Source: Candidatus Latescibacterota bacterium (GTDB lineage: Bacteria > Latescibacterota > UBA2968 > UBA8231). From it: DNA of 40,420 bases. This document shows positions 25,906 through 34,424 of the stretch, piece by piece. The notes below the pieces were generated by a model. It was not told the origin of the DNA and searched no databases. It saw only the letters and a program-made list of their open reading frames with translations. The stretch is from the NCBI GenBank assembly GCA_016187725.1, contig JACPJE010000136.1, forward strand, positions 1 to 40,420, read 5' to 3'. The first letter of the stretch is position 1. Every line of letters starts with the position of its first letter. Made by a program: the position numbers and the translations under genes.

Positions 25906-26739
25906 TTGGCGACCTATATCCTGCGCATCAGTTGCCCGGATGAAAAGGGCCTGATCTACCGCATCACCCAGATCCTCTACCAGCGCCAGCTGAATATCGT
26001 GGGCAACGACGAGTTCGTCGACGCGCAACGCCGGTATTTCTTCATGCGCACCGAATTCGCCGGCACCTGCCAGCCGGAGGAACTGCGGGCGCAACTGCAG
26101 GGGGCCCTGCCGGCGGCCCGCATCGAGCTGGGCCGCCCGCGCCGGCGCGAGGTGGTGGTGCTGGCCACCAGCGAGTCCCACTGCCTGGGAGACCTGCTGC
26201 TGCGCCATGCCGACGGGGAATTGCAGGCCAGCATCCGGGCGGTGGTCAGCAACCGCCCCGACCTCGAATCCCTGGCGCGCCGCTTCGAGCTGCCCTTTCA
26301 CTGCGTCCCCAGCGAAGGGATGGGCCGCCAAGACCACGAGGCCGCCCTGCTGGGGGTGATAGGCGGCTATGCGCCCGAGTACCTGGTGCTGGCCAAGTAC
26401 ATGCGCATCCTCACCCCCGCCTTTGTGGGGCGCTTTCCCCACCGGATCATCAATATCCACCACTCCTTCCTGCCGGCCTTCGCGGGGGCCAGCCCCTACC
26501 GGCAGGCCTTTGCCCGCGGGGTGAAGATCATCGGCGCCACGGCGCATTTTGTCGACGAGCAGCTGGACCAGGGACCCATCATCGCCCAGAGCGTGATCCC
26601 GGTGGACCACACTCACAGCGCCGGCGACATGGCCCAGGCTGGCCGCGACGTGGAGAAGGTGGTGCTGGCCCGGGCCCTCAAGCTGGTCTTCGAGGACCGG
26701 GTCTTCGTCAGCGGCAACCGGACCATCATCTTCGACTAG
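25906..26739 (+). CDS. purU: Formyltetrahydrofolate deformylase
   Basis: This 277-residue protein has an N-terminal ACT domain (about 1-80, starting ATYILRISCPDEKGLIYRIT) and a C-terminal formyltransferase-fold domain with the catalytic NIHHSFLPAF line and the HFVDEQLDQGPII segment that carries the catalytic Asp. This ACT-plus-hydrolase layout is specific to PurU, which releases formate from 10-formyl-tetrahydrofolate and balances one-carbon and purine metabolism. The start codon appears to be TTG at 25906 with GGGGAA upstream. It is convergent with the adenylosuccinate synthetase gene, and the two TAG stops share one CTAG. Confidence 0.93.
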   Translation: MATYILRISCPDEKGLIYRITQILYQRQLNIVGNDEFVDAQRRYFFMRTEFAGTCQPEELRAQLQGALPAARIELGRPRRREVVVLATSESHCLGDLLLRHADGELQASIRAVVSNRPDLESLARRFELPFHCVPSEGMGRQDHEAALLGVIGGYAPEYLVLAKYMRILTPAFVGRFPHRIINIHHSFLPAFAGASPYRQAFARGVKIIGATAHFVDEQLDQGPIIAQSVIPVDHTHSAGDMAQAGRDVEKVVLARALKLVFEDRVFVSGNRTIIFD

Positions 26740-27725
26740 TTCAACACCACCAAATCCTCGAAGTACTTCCCGCAGTCGCACAGGGTCACGGGTACCTGGC
26801 AGCGGTTTTCCAGTTCGTCGATCAGTTGGCGCACTGGCGCGGTGAGGTCTGCTTTGGAACGGGCGCTGGTCACGGCCGGGTCCAGGTCGTTGAGCATCAC
26901 GGCCTCTTCCAGGTGGGGCCAGGAGACCCCGGCGGCCTTGCGGCGGCGGCGGCCAGTGTTGACCCCGTATTCGGCGATGCCGCGCGCGTCTTCCTCGGCG
27001 GTCTCCAACTGCAGGGGCAGGGGGCCGGCGCCCACCCGGCTGGGCAGGGCCTTGACCACCAACACCACCTCCCCGATATGTCGCCAGTTGAGGCCCACGT
27101 CGTCGGCCAGGGCAGCGGTGGTGCAGTTGTCCGAGGTGCAGCAGGGATAATCCCGGCTCAGGGCCAGGGAGAGCTGGGTGCCCTGGCTGCCCTCGATGAC
27201 TACCGTCTGGCCGGCAGCGCAGGCCTGGTTGAGTTCGCGGGCCACGTCCGCGGTATGATCCGCCAGGGCCGGTTCCTGCCCGGCCTGGGTGGCCCGGCGC
27301 AGGGCGAATTCGGCGCGGGCCACTCCAGTGCCGCTGCCCACGCTGCCCACCTGCGCGCGCAAGTGTTCGTCGCCCTCTTCGCGCTGGCGGTACTCGGGCA
27401 GGATGAGGGGGCAGCGGAAGTCCACCCGGGTCCGCTCCCTGAGTTGGTACTGCGGGTCGAGGGTGTCCAGTTCGGCGCGGAAGATCTCCGGGTCCACGGC
27501 TACCCCGCTGCCCACCCGGATCTGGGTCTGGGGGTGGAGGAAGCCGCAGGGGAGTTGGCGGGTGCGGATGGGTGGGCGGTCGGCAAAGAAGATGCTGTGC
27601 CCGGCGTTGGTGCCAGTGCCGGCCCGGGCGCAGAAGGCGGCCTGGTGGCGCAGGGCCAGGTGGGCGGCGATCTTGCCCTTGCCCGAATCGCCCCAGAAGG
27701 CGTCGACGACGATGATGGCGCTCAT
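26736..27725 (-). CDS. purA: Adenylosuccinate synthetase, short archaeal-type form
   Basis: This 329-residue protein has the GTP and IMP loop FWGDSGKGK (about 10-18), GTGTNAGHS with the catalytic-type His, and VIEGSQGTQLS, all marks of adenylosuccinate synthetase, which joins IMP and aspartate in AMP synthesis. It is about 100 residues shorter than usual bacterial PurA (around 430) and close to archaeal and phage PurZ-type lengths. The loop residue after the conserved Asp is Ser instead of the usual Glu of GDEGKGK. The Asp itself is kept, which argues for normal PurA activity, but the family branch should be checked. The start has a perfect AAGGAGGT ribosome site. A hairpin-rich repeat lies directly upstream. 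No second purA gene is in view. Confidence 0.85.
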   Translation of the reverse strand: MSAIIVVDAFWGDSGKGKIAAHLALRHQAAFCARAGTGTNAGHSIFFADRPPIRTRQLPCGFLHPQTQIRVGSGVAVDPEIFRAELDTLDPQYQLRERTRVDFRCPLILPEYRQREEGDEHLRAQVGSVGSGTGVARAEFALRRATQAGQEPALADHTADVARELNQACAAGQTVVIEGSQGTQLSLALSRDYPCCTSDNCTTAALADDVGLNWRHIGEVVLVVKALPSRVGAGPLPLQLETAEEDARGIAEYGVNTGRRRRKAAGVSWPHLEEAVMLNDLDPAVTSARSKADLTAPVRQLIDELENRCQVPVTLCDCGKYFEDLVVLN

Positions 27726-27744
27726 GTGAGACCTCCTTGAATGA

Positions 27745-27936
27745 GGGCGTCGGGGAGCGACCCGTTCCGGGCTTTCTCAAGGCGCGTCCCGCAGCACCCC
27801 AACGTATGGGGTGCTGCGTAACACTCACTACACTTCCCCAAGACCCTTCCCCCGCAACGCCATCTATATGGCGTTGCGCCACGCGGACTTCCCTCCCCAA
27901 CCACTCCCCGAGAAAGCCCTCCAGGGTCATCTCCCC
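27745..27936. repeat. Hairpin-rich dispersed repeat, copy 1
   Basis: This copy fills most of the gap between the purA and LysR starts. It holds two near-perfect hairpins: GCAGCACCCC/GGGGTGCTGC (27791-27817, 10-bp stem) and CGCAACGCCAT/ATGGCGTTGCG (27853-27878, 11-bp stem). Blocks shared in the same order with copy 2 are GGGCGTCGGGG, CAAGGCGCG, GCAACGCC...GGCGTTGC, CCACTCCCC...GAAAGCCC and GGGTCATCTCCCC. No protein is encoded. Confidence 0.7.
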
Positions 27937-28000
27937 TCCGCCATGCTGTTTCATTGCTGAAAGTAAGCAGATTTCATCATAAGTAAAATTTATCTATATT

Positions 28001-28024
28001 ATTCATTGAATCAGATATTATAAT
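28001..28024. promoter_or_regulatory. AT-rich control region upstream of the LysR gene
   Basis: This AT-rich stretch holds ATTCATTGAAT (28001-28011), a 5-bp inverted repeat, and TATTATAATA, a perfect palindrome that reads as a -10 box (TATAAT 28019-28024) on either strand. No good -35 is visible, which is common for LysR-controlled promoters. Confidence 0.4.
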
Positions 28025-28060
28025 AGGGGAGCCATAATCATATTCTGCCATAGGTAGGCC

Positions 28061-28954
28061 ATGGACTTCTACCAGTTGCGCAGTTTCTGCGAGATCGCCA
28101 GGCAGGGGAGTTTTACCCGGGCGGCGGACAAGCTCTTTCTCACCCAGCCGGCCCTCAGCCTACAAGTGAAGGCCTTGGAGGAGGAGTTGGGCGAGGCGCT
28201 CTTCGAGCGGGCGCCCAACCGGTTGCGGCTGACGATGGCGGGCGAGTTGCTCTACGGTCACGCCCAGGCGGTGCTGGCGCGCCTGGAGGTGGCGCGGGCC
28301 GAAATCAACGCCCTGCAGCAGCAGTTGCGGGGCCGGCTGGTGCTGGCCACCAGCGACACCAACTGCACTTATGTGCTGCCCGGGGTGCTGCAGGCCTTCA
28401 GGGGAGAGCACCCGCAGGTGGAGATCGAGATCCGCAACAAGATGTCGCCGGAGGTGGCCCGCCTGGTGCTGGACCACGAGGTGGACCTGGGCCTGGCCAC
28501 CCTGCCGGTGCGGCACCGAGATCTGATATCAGAGGAGTTGTTCGCCCGTCAGGATGTGGCGATCTGCCCGCCTGGCCATCCCCTGGCGGCGAAAAAGAAG
28601 GTGCGCCTGCAGGAGGTGGCGGCTTACCCCTTGCTGGCGCTGGAACAGGGCAGCACCAGCCGGCGCCTCCTGGAGGAGGCCTGCCGCCAGGAGCAGGTGG
28701 AGTTGCGCACGGCCATGGACCTGGGCAGCATCGAGGTGCTCAAGCGTTTTGTCGAGATCGGGATGGGGGTGGCCCTGGTGCCGCAGGTGGCCGTGGCCGC
28801 GGAGGTGGAGGCCGGACGTCTGCGGGCCGTCGAGGTGCGCGGGTTGCCGCGCCGCGCCATCGGCCTGGTCGAACACCGGGGGCGCCGGCGCTCGCCGATG
28901 GCGGCGGCTTTTGTGGAACTGCTCAAGGAGCGGGTGGTCGGCAGGAGGCTCTAG
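28061..28954 (+). CDS. LysR-family transcriptional regulator
   Basis: This 297-residue regulator has the N-terminal winged HTH (MDFYQLRSFCEIARQGSFTRAADKLF-like start, with the second HTH helix LTQPALSLQVKALEEELG) and a periplasmic-binding-protein-like effector domain from about residue 90 (LVLATSDTNCTYVLPGVL). Length and layout are typical of the family; CysB/CbbR-type members bind a small metabolite. The upstream DNA is sharply AT-rich. It is divergent from purA and convergent with 6-phosphogluconate dehydrogenase. LysR proteins usually control a divergent neighbour, which here would be purA, but a repeat lies between, so the target is uncertain. Confidence 0.93.
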   Translation: MDFYQLRSFCEIARQGSFTRAADKLFLTQPALSLQVKALEEELGEALFERAPNRLRLTMAGELLYGHAQAVLARLEVARAEINALQQQLRGRLVLATSDTNCTYVLPGVLQAFRGEHPQVEIEIRNKMSPEVARLVLDHEVDLGLATLPVRHRDLISEELFARQDVAICPPGHPLAAKKKVRLQEVAAYPLLALEQGSTSRRLLEEACRQEQVELRTAMDLGSIEVLKRFVEIGMGVALVPQVAVAAEVEAGRLRAVEVRGLPRRAIGLVEHRGRRRSPMAAAFVELLKERVVGRRL

Positions 28955-28982
28955 GCCTCTGGCCCTTGCGGACCAGAGGCCT
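28953..28982. terminator. Hairpin between convergent LysR and gnd genes
   Basis: AGGCCTCTGG (28953-28962) pairs with CCAGAGGCCT (28973-28982) over 10 bp with a 10-base loop. It begins within the LysR stop codon and lies just before the gnd stop at 28989. No U-tract is seen on either strand, so termination is only suspected. Confidence 0.4.
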
Positions 28983-28988
28983 GGAAGG

Positions 28989-29894
<906 letters not shown>

Positions 29895-29941
29895 GCCATG
29901 CCTTCCTTTCTGATCTGAGAGAGACGGGTGAGGTTGCCAGA

Positions 29942-29970
29942 AAGGTAGGGTGCCAGAGGAAAAACCACAA
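29942..29970 (-). promoter_or_regulatory. Sigma70-type promoter for gnd
   Basis: On the minus strand TTGTGG (29970-29965), a 17-base spacer and TACCTT (29947-29942) precede ATG 29894 by 47 bases. Confidence 0.5.
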
Positions 29971-29984
29971 GGTCGGCGCGCTCC

Positions 29985-30013
29985 TTGAAGGGAAGGATCG
30001 GGGGGCCTATCTT
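29985..30013 (+). promoter_or_regulatory. Sigma70-type promoter for the RidA-family gene
   Basis: TTGAAG (29985-29990), a 17-base spacer and TATCTT (30008-30013) precede ATG 30049 by 35 bases. It is back to back with the gnd promoter. Confidence 0.55.
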
Positions 30014-30048
30014 CTCAGGGTAAAGACCCCTCATCAGGAGTTGGTGAT

Positions 30049-30630
30049 ATGGATTTCCCCAAACGTCCCTTCGACGTGTACGACCGCCTGACCAAGCTGG
30101 GCATCGCCCTGGGCAAGAAGGAGGAGGTGATCCCCGCGCCCAAAGGCCGGCGCATCTGCATGGCCACCTTCACCCCTGCAGGCCTGGTCTTCACCTCGGG
30201 CACCGGCGGCGGCACCGGCCCGGTGACCAATGCCCCGGACGACGTGGAGGCCGGGTACGCTGCCGGCCGGGAGGCGGGCATCAAGCACCTGCGCATCCTG
30301 CACTGGGCCCTGCACCCCTTTGGGACGCTCAACGACATCTGGTACTGCGTCAAGTGCATCGGCATGGTCAACTCCCACGGGGGTGGGGCCTTTGTCCAGT
30401 CGCCCAGAGTGGTGGACGGCTATACCAAGGTCTTCCACGACGTGCTGGGCGGCCCGCTCTCGGAGTGGGCTGAGGAAGGCATGGACCAGTCGCTGGCGGG
30501 CTGGCACGCCCGCAGCGCGGTGGCCGGCTTCGATTTGCCGGGCAACTGCCGCATCGAGCCGGAGATGATCGTGCAGATAGATCCCGAACTGGCGCTGCGC
30601 ATCATCCGTGAGCGCGGCCCGCACTGCTGA
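30049..30630 (+). CDS. RidA/YjgF-family protein
   Basis: This 193-residue protein starts with a 35-residue lead, followed by the RidA-type fold: GLVFTSGTGG, LGxLNDIW-like GTLNDIWYCVKCIGMVNS, a PRVVDGYTKVFHDVLG segment and the C-terminal HARSAVAGFDLP...EPEMIVQID, where the conserved Arg and Glu of imine-binding members sit. RidA proteins hydrolyse reactive enamines and imines from PLP enzymes. It is about 60 residues longer than the canonical 130-residue RidA and belongs to a side branch with a less certain substrate. CAGGAG lies upstream of the ATG. The small gene at 30641 follows almost directly. Confidence 0.87.
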   Translation: MDFPKRPFDVYDRLTKLGIALGKKEEVIPAPKGRRICMATFTPAGLVFTSGTGGGTGPVTNAPDDVEAGYAAGREAGIKHLRILHWALHPFGTLNDIWYCVKCIGMVNSHGGGAFVQSPRVVDGYTKVFHDVLGGPLSEWAEEGMDQSLAGWHARSAVAGFDLPGNCRIEPEMIVQIDPELALRIIRERGPHC

Positions 30631-30640
30631 GGTGGAGGCC

Positions 30641-30856
30641 GTGGAACTCTACTCCGACGGCGTTGGCTGGTACCTGGCGCAGGAGGGGGAGCGGTCCGGA
30701 TGGCGCTGGCGGCGGGAAGGGGAGGAGTGGACCGTGGACCGGGCCGCACTGCCCGCTGGTGCCTCTCGGGCGCGGCTGGATGAATTGCCCGCCGGCCTGC
30801 AGGAGGAACTGCTGGCCTTTGCCGCCCGGGCCGCCGCCATGGGGACTCAGCCCTGA
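30641..30856 (+). CDS. Small hypothetical protein after the RidA gene
   Basis: This 71-residue protein with a GTG start at 30641 is supported by GAGGTGGAGG just upstream and coding-like base use. It is rich in Glu, Arg, Trp and Ala (ELYSDGVGWYL, SGWRWRREGEEW) with a helical C-terminus. No family is recognised. It lies 10 bases after the RidA stop and is probably co-transcribed; the frame is also open from an upstream GTG at 30608, which would overlap RidA by 23 bases. It is convergent with the carbohydrate-binding gene, 7 bases apart. Confidence 0.55.
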   Translation: MELYSDGVGWYLAQEGERSGWRWRREGEEWTVDRAALPAGASRARLDELPAGLQEELLAFAARAAAMGTQP

Positions 30857-30863
30857 GGGGCGC

Positions 30864-31160
30864 TCACAGGTTGAGGACGGAGTTGTGGGTGCCAAAGGCG
30901 TTGAGGCAGCGCTCCTGGCAGGCCGGATCTTCCTGCCATTCGCCGTTGACCACGAAGCGGTATTCGTAGGCGCCGGCCGGCAGGCTGAGGGCTGCCTTCC
31001 AGATCCCCTTCTTGTCCTTTTTGAGCGGATGGCCTTCGGGATTCCAGTTGTTGAAGGTGCCGGCGACGAACACTTCCTGGGCCTCCGGCGCCTCCAGCGA
31101 GAAGGTGTAGCGCTTTTTCCGGGGGGTCGGGGTCTTTTTCGCCTTGGGGGAGGGGGCCAT
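30864..31160 (-). CDS. Stand-alone glycogen-binding-type domain protein (CBM48/AMPK-beta-like)
   Basis: This 98-residue protein has a basic N-terminal tail (PKAKKTPTPRKKR) followed by a single early-set domain with FVAGTFNNWNP, GIWKAALSLPAGAYEYRFVVNGEW and a closing NAFGTHNSVL. The Trp and Lys residues match those that bind alpha-glucan in AMPK-beta and CBM48 domains. The domain usually sits beside a catalytic domain, so the stand-alone form suggests an adaptor that brings a partner to glycogen. The start at 31160 has AAGGAG 8 bases upstream; the longer frame up to 31325 overlaps the next gene. No glycogen enzyme is in the window. Confidence 0.85.
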   Translation of the reverse strand: MAPSPKAKKTPTPRKKRYTFSLEAPEAQEVFVAGTFNNWNPEGHPLKKDKKGIWKAALSLPAGAYEYRFVVNGEWQEDPACQERCLNAFGTHNSVLNL

Positions 31161-31209
31161 AGCGTCGCTCCTTGACAGAAGATGAAAGCCTGAACAGACC
31201 CTAAAAAAG

Positions 31210-31413
31210 ATGAACCATAGCCCCCGGAATGTCAACACGCGAAACGTTCTCCTCGCCCTGGCCGCCCTGGTCCTGGCGGGGTGTTGTGCCGTTGCGGCGC
31301 GGGCCGAGCAACTGCGGGTGGCCACCTACAACATCAAGTTCCTTCAGACCCTGGTCGAGGGCTTCAGATACTATAGGACCCGCGGCAGAGCGGGGCGAGC
31401 ACCTTCACCATAG
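31210..31413 (+). pseudogene. Truncated lipoprotein endonuclease/exonuclease/phosphatase gene start
   Basis: This 67-codon frame starts with a lipoprotein-type signal (NVLLALAALVLAGC, lipobox LAGC) followed by LRVATYNIKFLQ, the first strand and metal-binding Asn motif of the endonuclease/exonuclease/phosphatase family. Family members need about 250 further residues; here similarity stops near 31349, and the frame ends in unrelated residues just before the ribosome site of the next gene. This looks like the 5' end of a gene left by a deletion. Confidence 0.55.
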
Positions 31414-31421
31414 GAGGGATC

Positions 31422-32477
31422 ATGGCTTTTCGCAATCTGAGTCCGCAGCGCATGTTCGAGGAATTGGCCAGCCGGCACGTGCCCGAGTGCATCTTTCGCC
31501 GCGGCGTACCCTTTGCCCGCTGGAAGCGGCAGACCTTGCCCAAGGTGCTCGACACCCTGGGCGCCTTCCCCGGCCGGGTGCCCCCCAATCCCGAGCTGAT
31601 GGCCGAGTGGGAGCACGAGGGCCTGCGCAAGCAGCGCTGGCTCATCGACGTGCAGGAGGGGCTCTCCTCCTCGCTGCTGGTCAACTATCCCCCCAAACTC
31701 AAGCGCGGGGAGAAGCGGCCGGCCATCCTGTGCTGGCACGGACACGGCGCCTTCGGCAAGGAGCCGGTGATGGGCAACGATTCCTCGCCCGAGATGCGCG
31801 ATTCCATCCAGCGAGACAACTACAACTATGGCCACCAGATGGCCAGGGCTGGCTTCGTCACCTTTGCCATCGATTGGATCGGCATGGGCGAACACAACGA
31901 GACCCGCAAGCCCAACTTCCGCAGCCAGGGCGGGGGAAAGGACTGGTGCAACCTCTACTACCTCCACGCCACCATGCTGGGCATGAGTTCCATCTCCATC
32001 AACGTGGCCCACGGCATGGCAGCCACTGACTTTGTCTGCGGCCTGCCCCAGGTGGAGGGGGAACAGCTGGGGGTGATGGGTTTGAGCGGCGGAGGGACCA
32101 TGACCTTGTGGTCGACGCTGTGCGACGCGCGCTTCCGGGCGGCGGAGATCATCTGCTACAGCGGGCTGTGGGCCCATTTCGGGGCCAGCGACGTCAACTA
32201 CTGCGGCATGCAGGTGGCCCCCGGGCTCTACAAGCTGGTGGACCTGCCCGACGCCCAGGGGCTGATCGCGCCGCGGCCCCTGCTGGTGGATATCGGGGCG
32301 TACGACACCTGCTTCGTGGTGGACGAGGCCAAGGCCTGCTTCGACAGGGTGGAGCGCATCTACCGGGCCGCCGGGGCGCGCGACCAGCTGGAGCTGGACC
32401 TCTTCCCCGGCGCACACGGCTGGGGGGGCAACAAGTCAGTGGGCTTTTTCACCAAGCATCTGGGACTGGAGGCCTGA
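31422..32477 (+). CDS. Alpha/beta hydrolase, acetyl-xylan-esterase or dienelactone-hydrolase-like
   Basis: This 351-residue cytoplasmic hydrolase has the oxyanion region CWHGHGAFG, the nucleophile elbow GLSGGG (Ser222), an acid at Asp295 (IGAYDTC) and the catalytic His332 (GAHGWGG), so the triad is complete. The pattern fits the Abhydrolase_7/AXE1-like groups that remove acyl groups from carbohydrates; the true substrate is unknown. AGGAGGGATC precedes the ATG. It is the first of four tightly linked genes (31422-35354), and its stop overlaps the next start as TGATG. The gene follows the remains of a truncated nuclease gene, so its present promoter may lie in that remnant. Confidence 0.87.
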   Translation: MAFRNLSPQRMFEELASRHVPECIFRRGVPFARWKRQTLPKVLDTLGAFPGRVPPNPELMAEWEHEGLRKQRWLIDVQEGLSSSLLVNYPPKLKRGEKRPAILCWHGHGAFGKEPVMGNDSSPEMRDSIQRDNYNYGHQMARAGFVTFAIDWIGMGEHNETRKPNFRSQGGGKDWCNLYYLHATMLGMSSISINVAHGMAATDFVCGLPQVEGEQLGVMGLSGGGTMTLWSTLCDARFRAAEIICYSGLWAHFGASDVNYCGMQVAPGLYKLVDLPDAQGLIAPRPLLVDIGAYDTCFVVDEAKACFDRVERIYRAAGARDQLELDLFPGAHGWGGNKSVGFFTKHLGLEA

Positions 32478-33307
32478 TGATGAAGCTGATCCTGTTTTCC
32501 AAGATGCTCAAGGAAAAGAGCATTCCCGAACTGGCCGAACTGGCGCCACAGCTGGGGCTGGAGGGGTACGACCTGTGCGTGCGGCCGGGGTACCCGGTGT
32601 CCCCGGACAATGCGGCCGCCGAACTGGTCAAGGCAGTGCGCCTGCTGGGGGAGCGCGGCCTGGCCATCCCCATGATCACCGGCAATTTCGACCTGCTGCT
32701 GCCCGACCATCCCACCGCCGCCCCCCTGCTGGGAGTCATGGGGCAGGCGGGGGTGGGGCTGCTCAAGCTGGGCTATTTCGGCTTCGATCCGCTAAAACAG
32801 GACTACTGGCAGGAGGTGGACCGCATCCGCCGGGCTCTGGAGGGTTGGGAAAGGCTAGGGGCCAGACACGGAGTGAAGGTGTGCTACCACACCCACTCGC
32901 ACCGCTGCATGGGGCTCAACGCCGGGATGATGGCGCATCTGATGAAGGGCTTCGACCCCCGCCATATCGGCGCGTACCTCGACCCGGGGCACCTGGTGGT
33001 GGAAGGGGAGGAGTTCGCCGTGGCGCTGGCCATCCTCAGGGACTATCTGAGCATCGTCGCCCTGAAGGACGTGTGGCGGCGGCGGGTGGAAAGAAACGGC
33101 CACGGCGCAGCCCAAAACGAGTGGGTGGAGGCCGGCCAGGGAATGGTGGACTGGAGCGAGGTCTTCGCCGAACTCAAGCGCGTCGGGTTTGCCGGCCCGC
33201 TCTCGGTGCACTGCGAGTTCCACTGCGCCCCGGAGCAGTTCCTGGGGGCGGTGCAGCGGGAGGTGCAATTCTTCCGTGCCCAGCGCGCCCGGGCGCAGGG
33301 CCAGTGA
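32477..33307 (+). CDS. Xylose-isomerase-like TIM-barrel protein
   Basis: This 276-residue protein begins MMKLILFSKMLKEK and shows the AP-endonuclease-2/xylose-isomerase-like barrel: GLEGYDLCVRPG, a VCYHTHSH strand end, AYLDPGHL with an Asp and His ligand pair, and LSVHCEFH near the C-terminus. These positions supply the metal ligands in hexulose-phosphate and sugar epimerases or isomerases. The start overlaps the previous stop (TGATG) with GGAGG upstream, so translation is coupled. A role as sugar epimerase or isomerase in the same pathway as its operon partners is likely by family; the sugar is not known. Confidence 0.87.
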   Translation: MMKLILFSKMLKEKSIPELAELAPQLGLEGYDLCVRPGYPVSPDNAAAELVKAVRLLGERGLAIPMITGNFDLLLPDHPTAAPLLGVMGQAGVGLLKLGYFGFDPLKQDYWQEVDRIRRALEGWERLGARHGVKVCYHTHSHRCMGLNAGMMAHLMKGFDPRHIGAYLDPGHLVVEGEEFAVALAILRDYLSIVALKDVWRRRVERNGHGAAQNEWVEAGQGMVDWSEVFAELKRVGFAGPLSVHCEFHCAPEQFLGAVQREVQFFRAQRARAQGQ

Positions 33308-33314
33308 GCAGCTC

Positions 33315-34409
33315 ATGACCGAGCGCGAGCGCTTCCTGGCCTGGATGCTGGGCGAGAAGGCCGACCGCCCTCCCTACTGGCTCTTCTGGGGACCCTGGCG
33401 CACCACCTGGAAACGGTGGGAGGGCGAGGGCAAACCCGCTGGACTGACCCACCAGGGGGAGGTGCGCCGGCTCTTCGGGGCCGAACAGCCGCCCCTGGCC
33501 GTGCCCGTCAATTGTGGTCCCTGCCCGCGCCTAGAACGCCGGGTGCTGGAGGAGGACGAGGACTACGTGGTCTTCACCGACACCTGGGGGATCAAGCGCC
33601 GCGACTACAAACACGGGGAGTCCATGTCCCAGTTCCTCGAATTCCCGGTCAAGGGTCGGGGTGGCTGGGAACGTTTCAAGGAGGAGCGCCTCGACCCGGA
33701 CCACCCCGAGCGCCTGGCCGGCAGTTGGCGAGAACAGACAGCCGAGTGGACCCGCCAGGGATATCCCATCCAGCTGGGGTACTTCCCCGACGTGGGGATC
33801 TTCGGCGGGCTGCGCTGGCTCCTGGGGGACGAGGAATGCCTGCTGGCCTTCTACACCATGCCCGAGCTGGTGCACGAGGTCATGGAGCATCTGACCGACG
33901 TGTACCTGGCGGTTTTCTCCAAGGTGGTCGAGGTGGTGCGCGTGGACGTAATCCACCTGTGGGAGGACATGTGCGGCCGGCAGGGATCGCTGATCTCGCC
34001 CCAGCACTGGGAGGAGTTCATGGGACCCTGCTACCGGCGGGTGCGCGACTTTGCCGGGGAACACGGCATTCCCCTGATCTCGGTGGACACCGACGGCGAT
34101 CCTGGGCAGATCATCCCGCCCATGGTGGCGGCAGGGGTCAATTATATCTTTCCCCTCGAAGTGGCGGCCGGCTGCGACGTGCATGCCCTGCGGGCCCGCT
34201 TTCCGGAACTGGCCCTGATGGGGGGCATCGACAAGCGGGCCCTGGCCCAGGGGCCGGCAGCCATCGACCGGGAGCTGGAGCGTATCCGGCCAGCCCTGGC
34301 GGGAGGGCGGTACATCCCGGAACTGGATCACCTGATCCCCGACGACGTGTCGTGGGAAAACTACTGTCACTACGCGGCCAGCCTGAAAAGGCTCATCCAC
34401 GACTGCTGA
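33315..34409 (+). CDS. Uroporphyrinogen-decarboxylase-like (URO-D/MtaA superfamily) protein
   Basis: This 364-residue TIM-barrel protein has the URO-D superfamily layout: an N-terminal RERFLAWMLGEKADRPPYW, a central region with VDVIHLWEDMCGRQGSLISP, then IPLISVDTDGD and LMGGIDKRAL, ending GRYIPELDHLIPDDVSWENYCHY. True HemE proteins have conserved N-terminal Arg pairs for porphyrinogen binding that are not seen here, and no cobalamin or heme genes are near, so this belongs to the broad group of unknown function common in carbohydrate loci of uncultured bacteria. The start at 33315 is chosen over an upstream frame because similarity starts there; it is 7 bases after the previous stop. Confidence 0.85.
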   Translation: MTERERFLAWMLGEKADRPPYWLFWGPWRTTWKRWEGEGKPAGLTHQGEVRRLFGAEQPPLAVPVNCGPCPRLERRVLEEDEDYVVFTDTWGIKRRDYKHGESMSQFLEFPVKGRGGWERFKEERLDPDHPERLAGSWREQTAEWTRQGYPIQLGYFPDVGIFGGLRWLLGDEECLLAFYTMPELVHEVMEHLTDVYLAVFSKVVEVVRVDVIHLWEDMCGRQGSLISPQHWEEFMGPCYRRVRDFAGEHGIPLISVDTDGDPGQIIPPMVAAGVNYIFPLEVAAGCDVHALRARFPELALMGGIDKRALAQGPAAIDRELERIRPALAGGRYIPELDHLIPDDVSWENYCHYAASLKRLIHDC

Positions 34410-34424
34410 AGAGAGGAGAGCACC

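Noticed and set aside
27791..27878. The two hairpins upstream of purA as a riboswitch or CRISPR repeat
   Set aside because: No known purine riboswitch core is visible, spacing is not regular, and the same hairpins occur at 39515-39638 in a non-leader position.
31172..31177. TTGACA as -35 of a promoter for the nuclease remnant
   Set aside because: The nearest -10-like sequence is 24 bases away, too far for a normal sigma70 promoter.
33315..34409. Heme biosynthesis HemE
   Set aside because: The characteristic porphyrinogen-binding Arg residues are not seen and no heme genes are near; only superfamily membership is supported.
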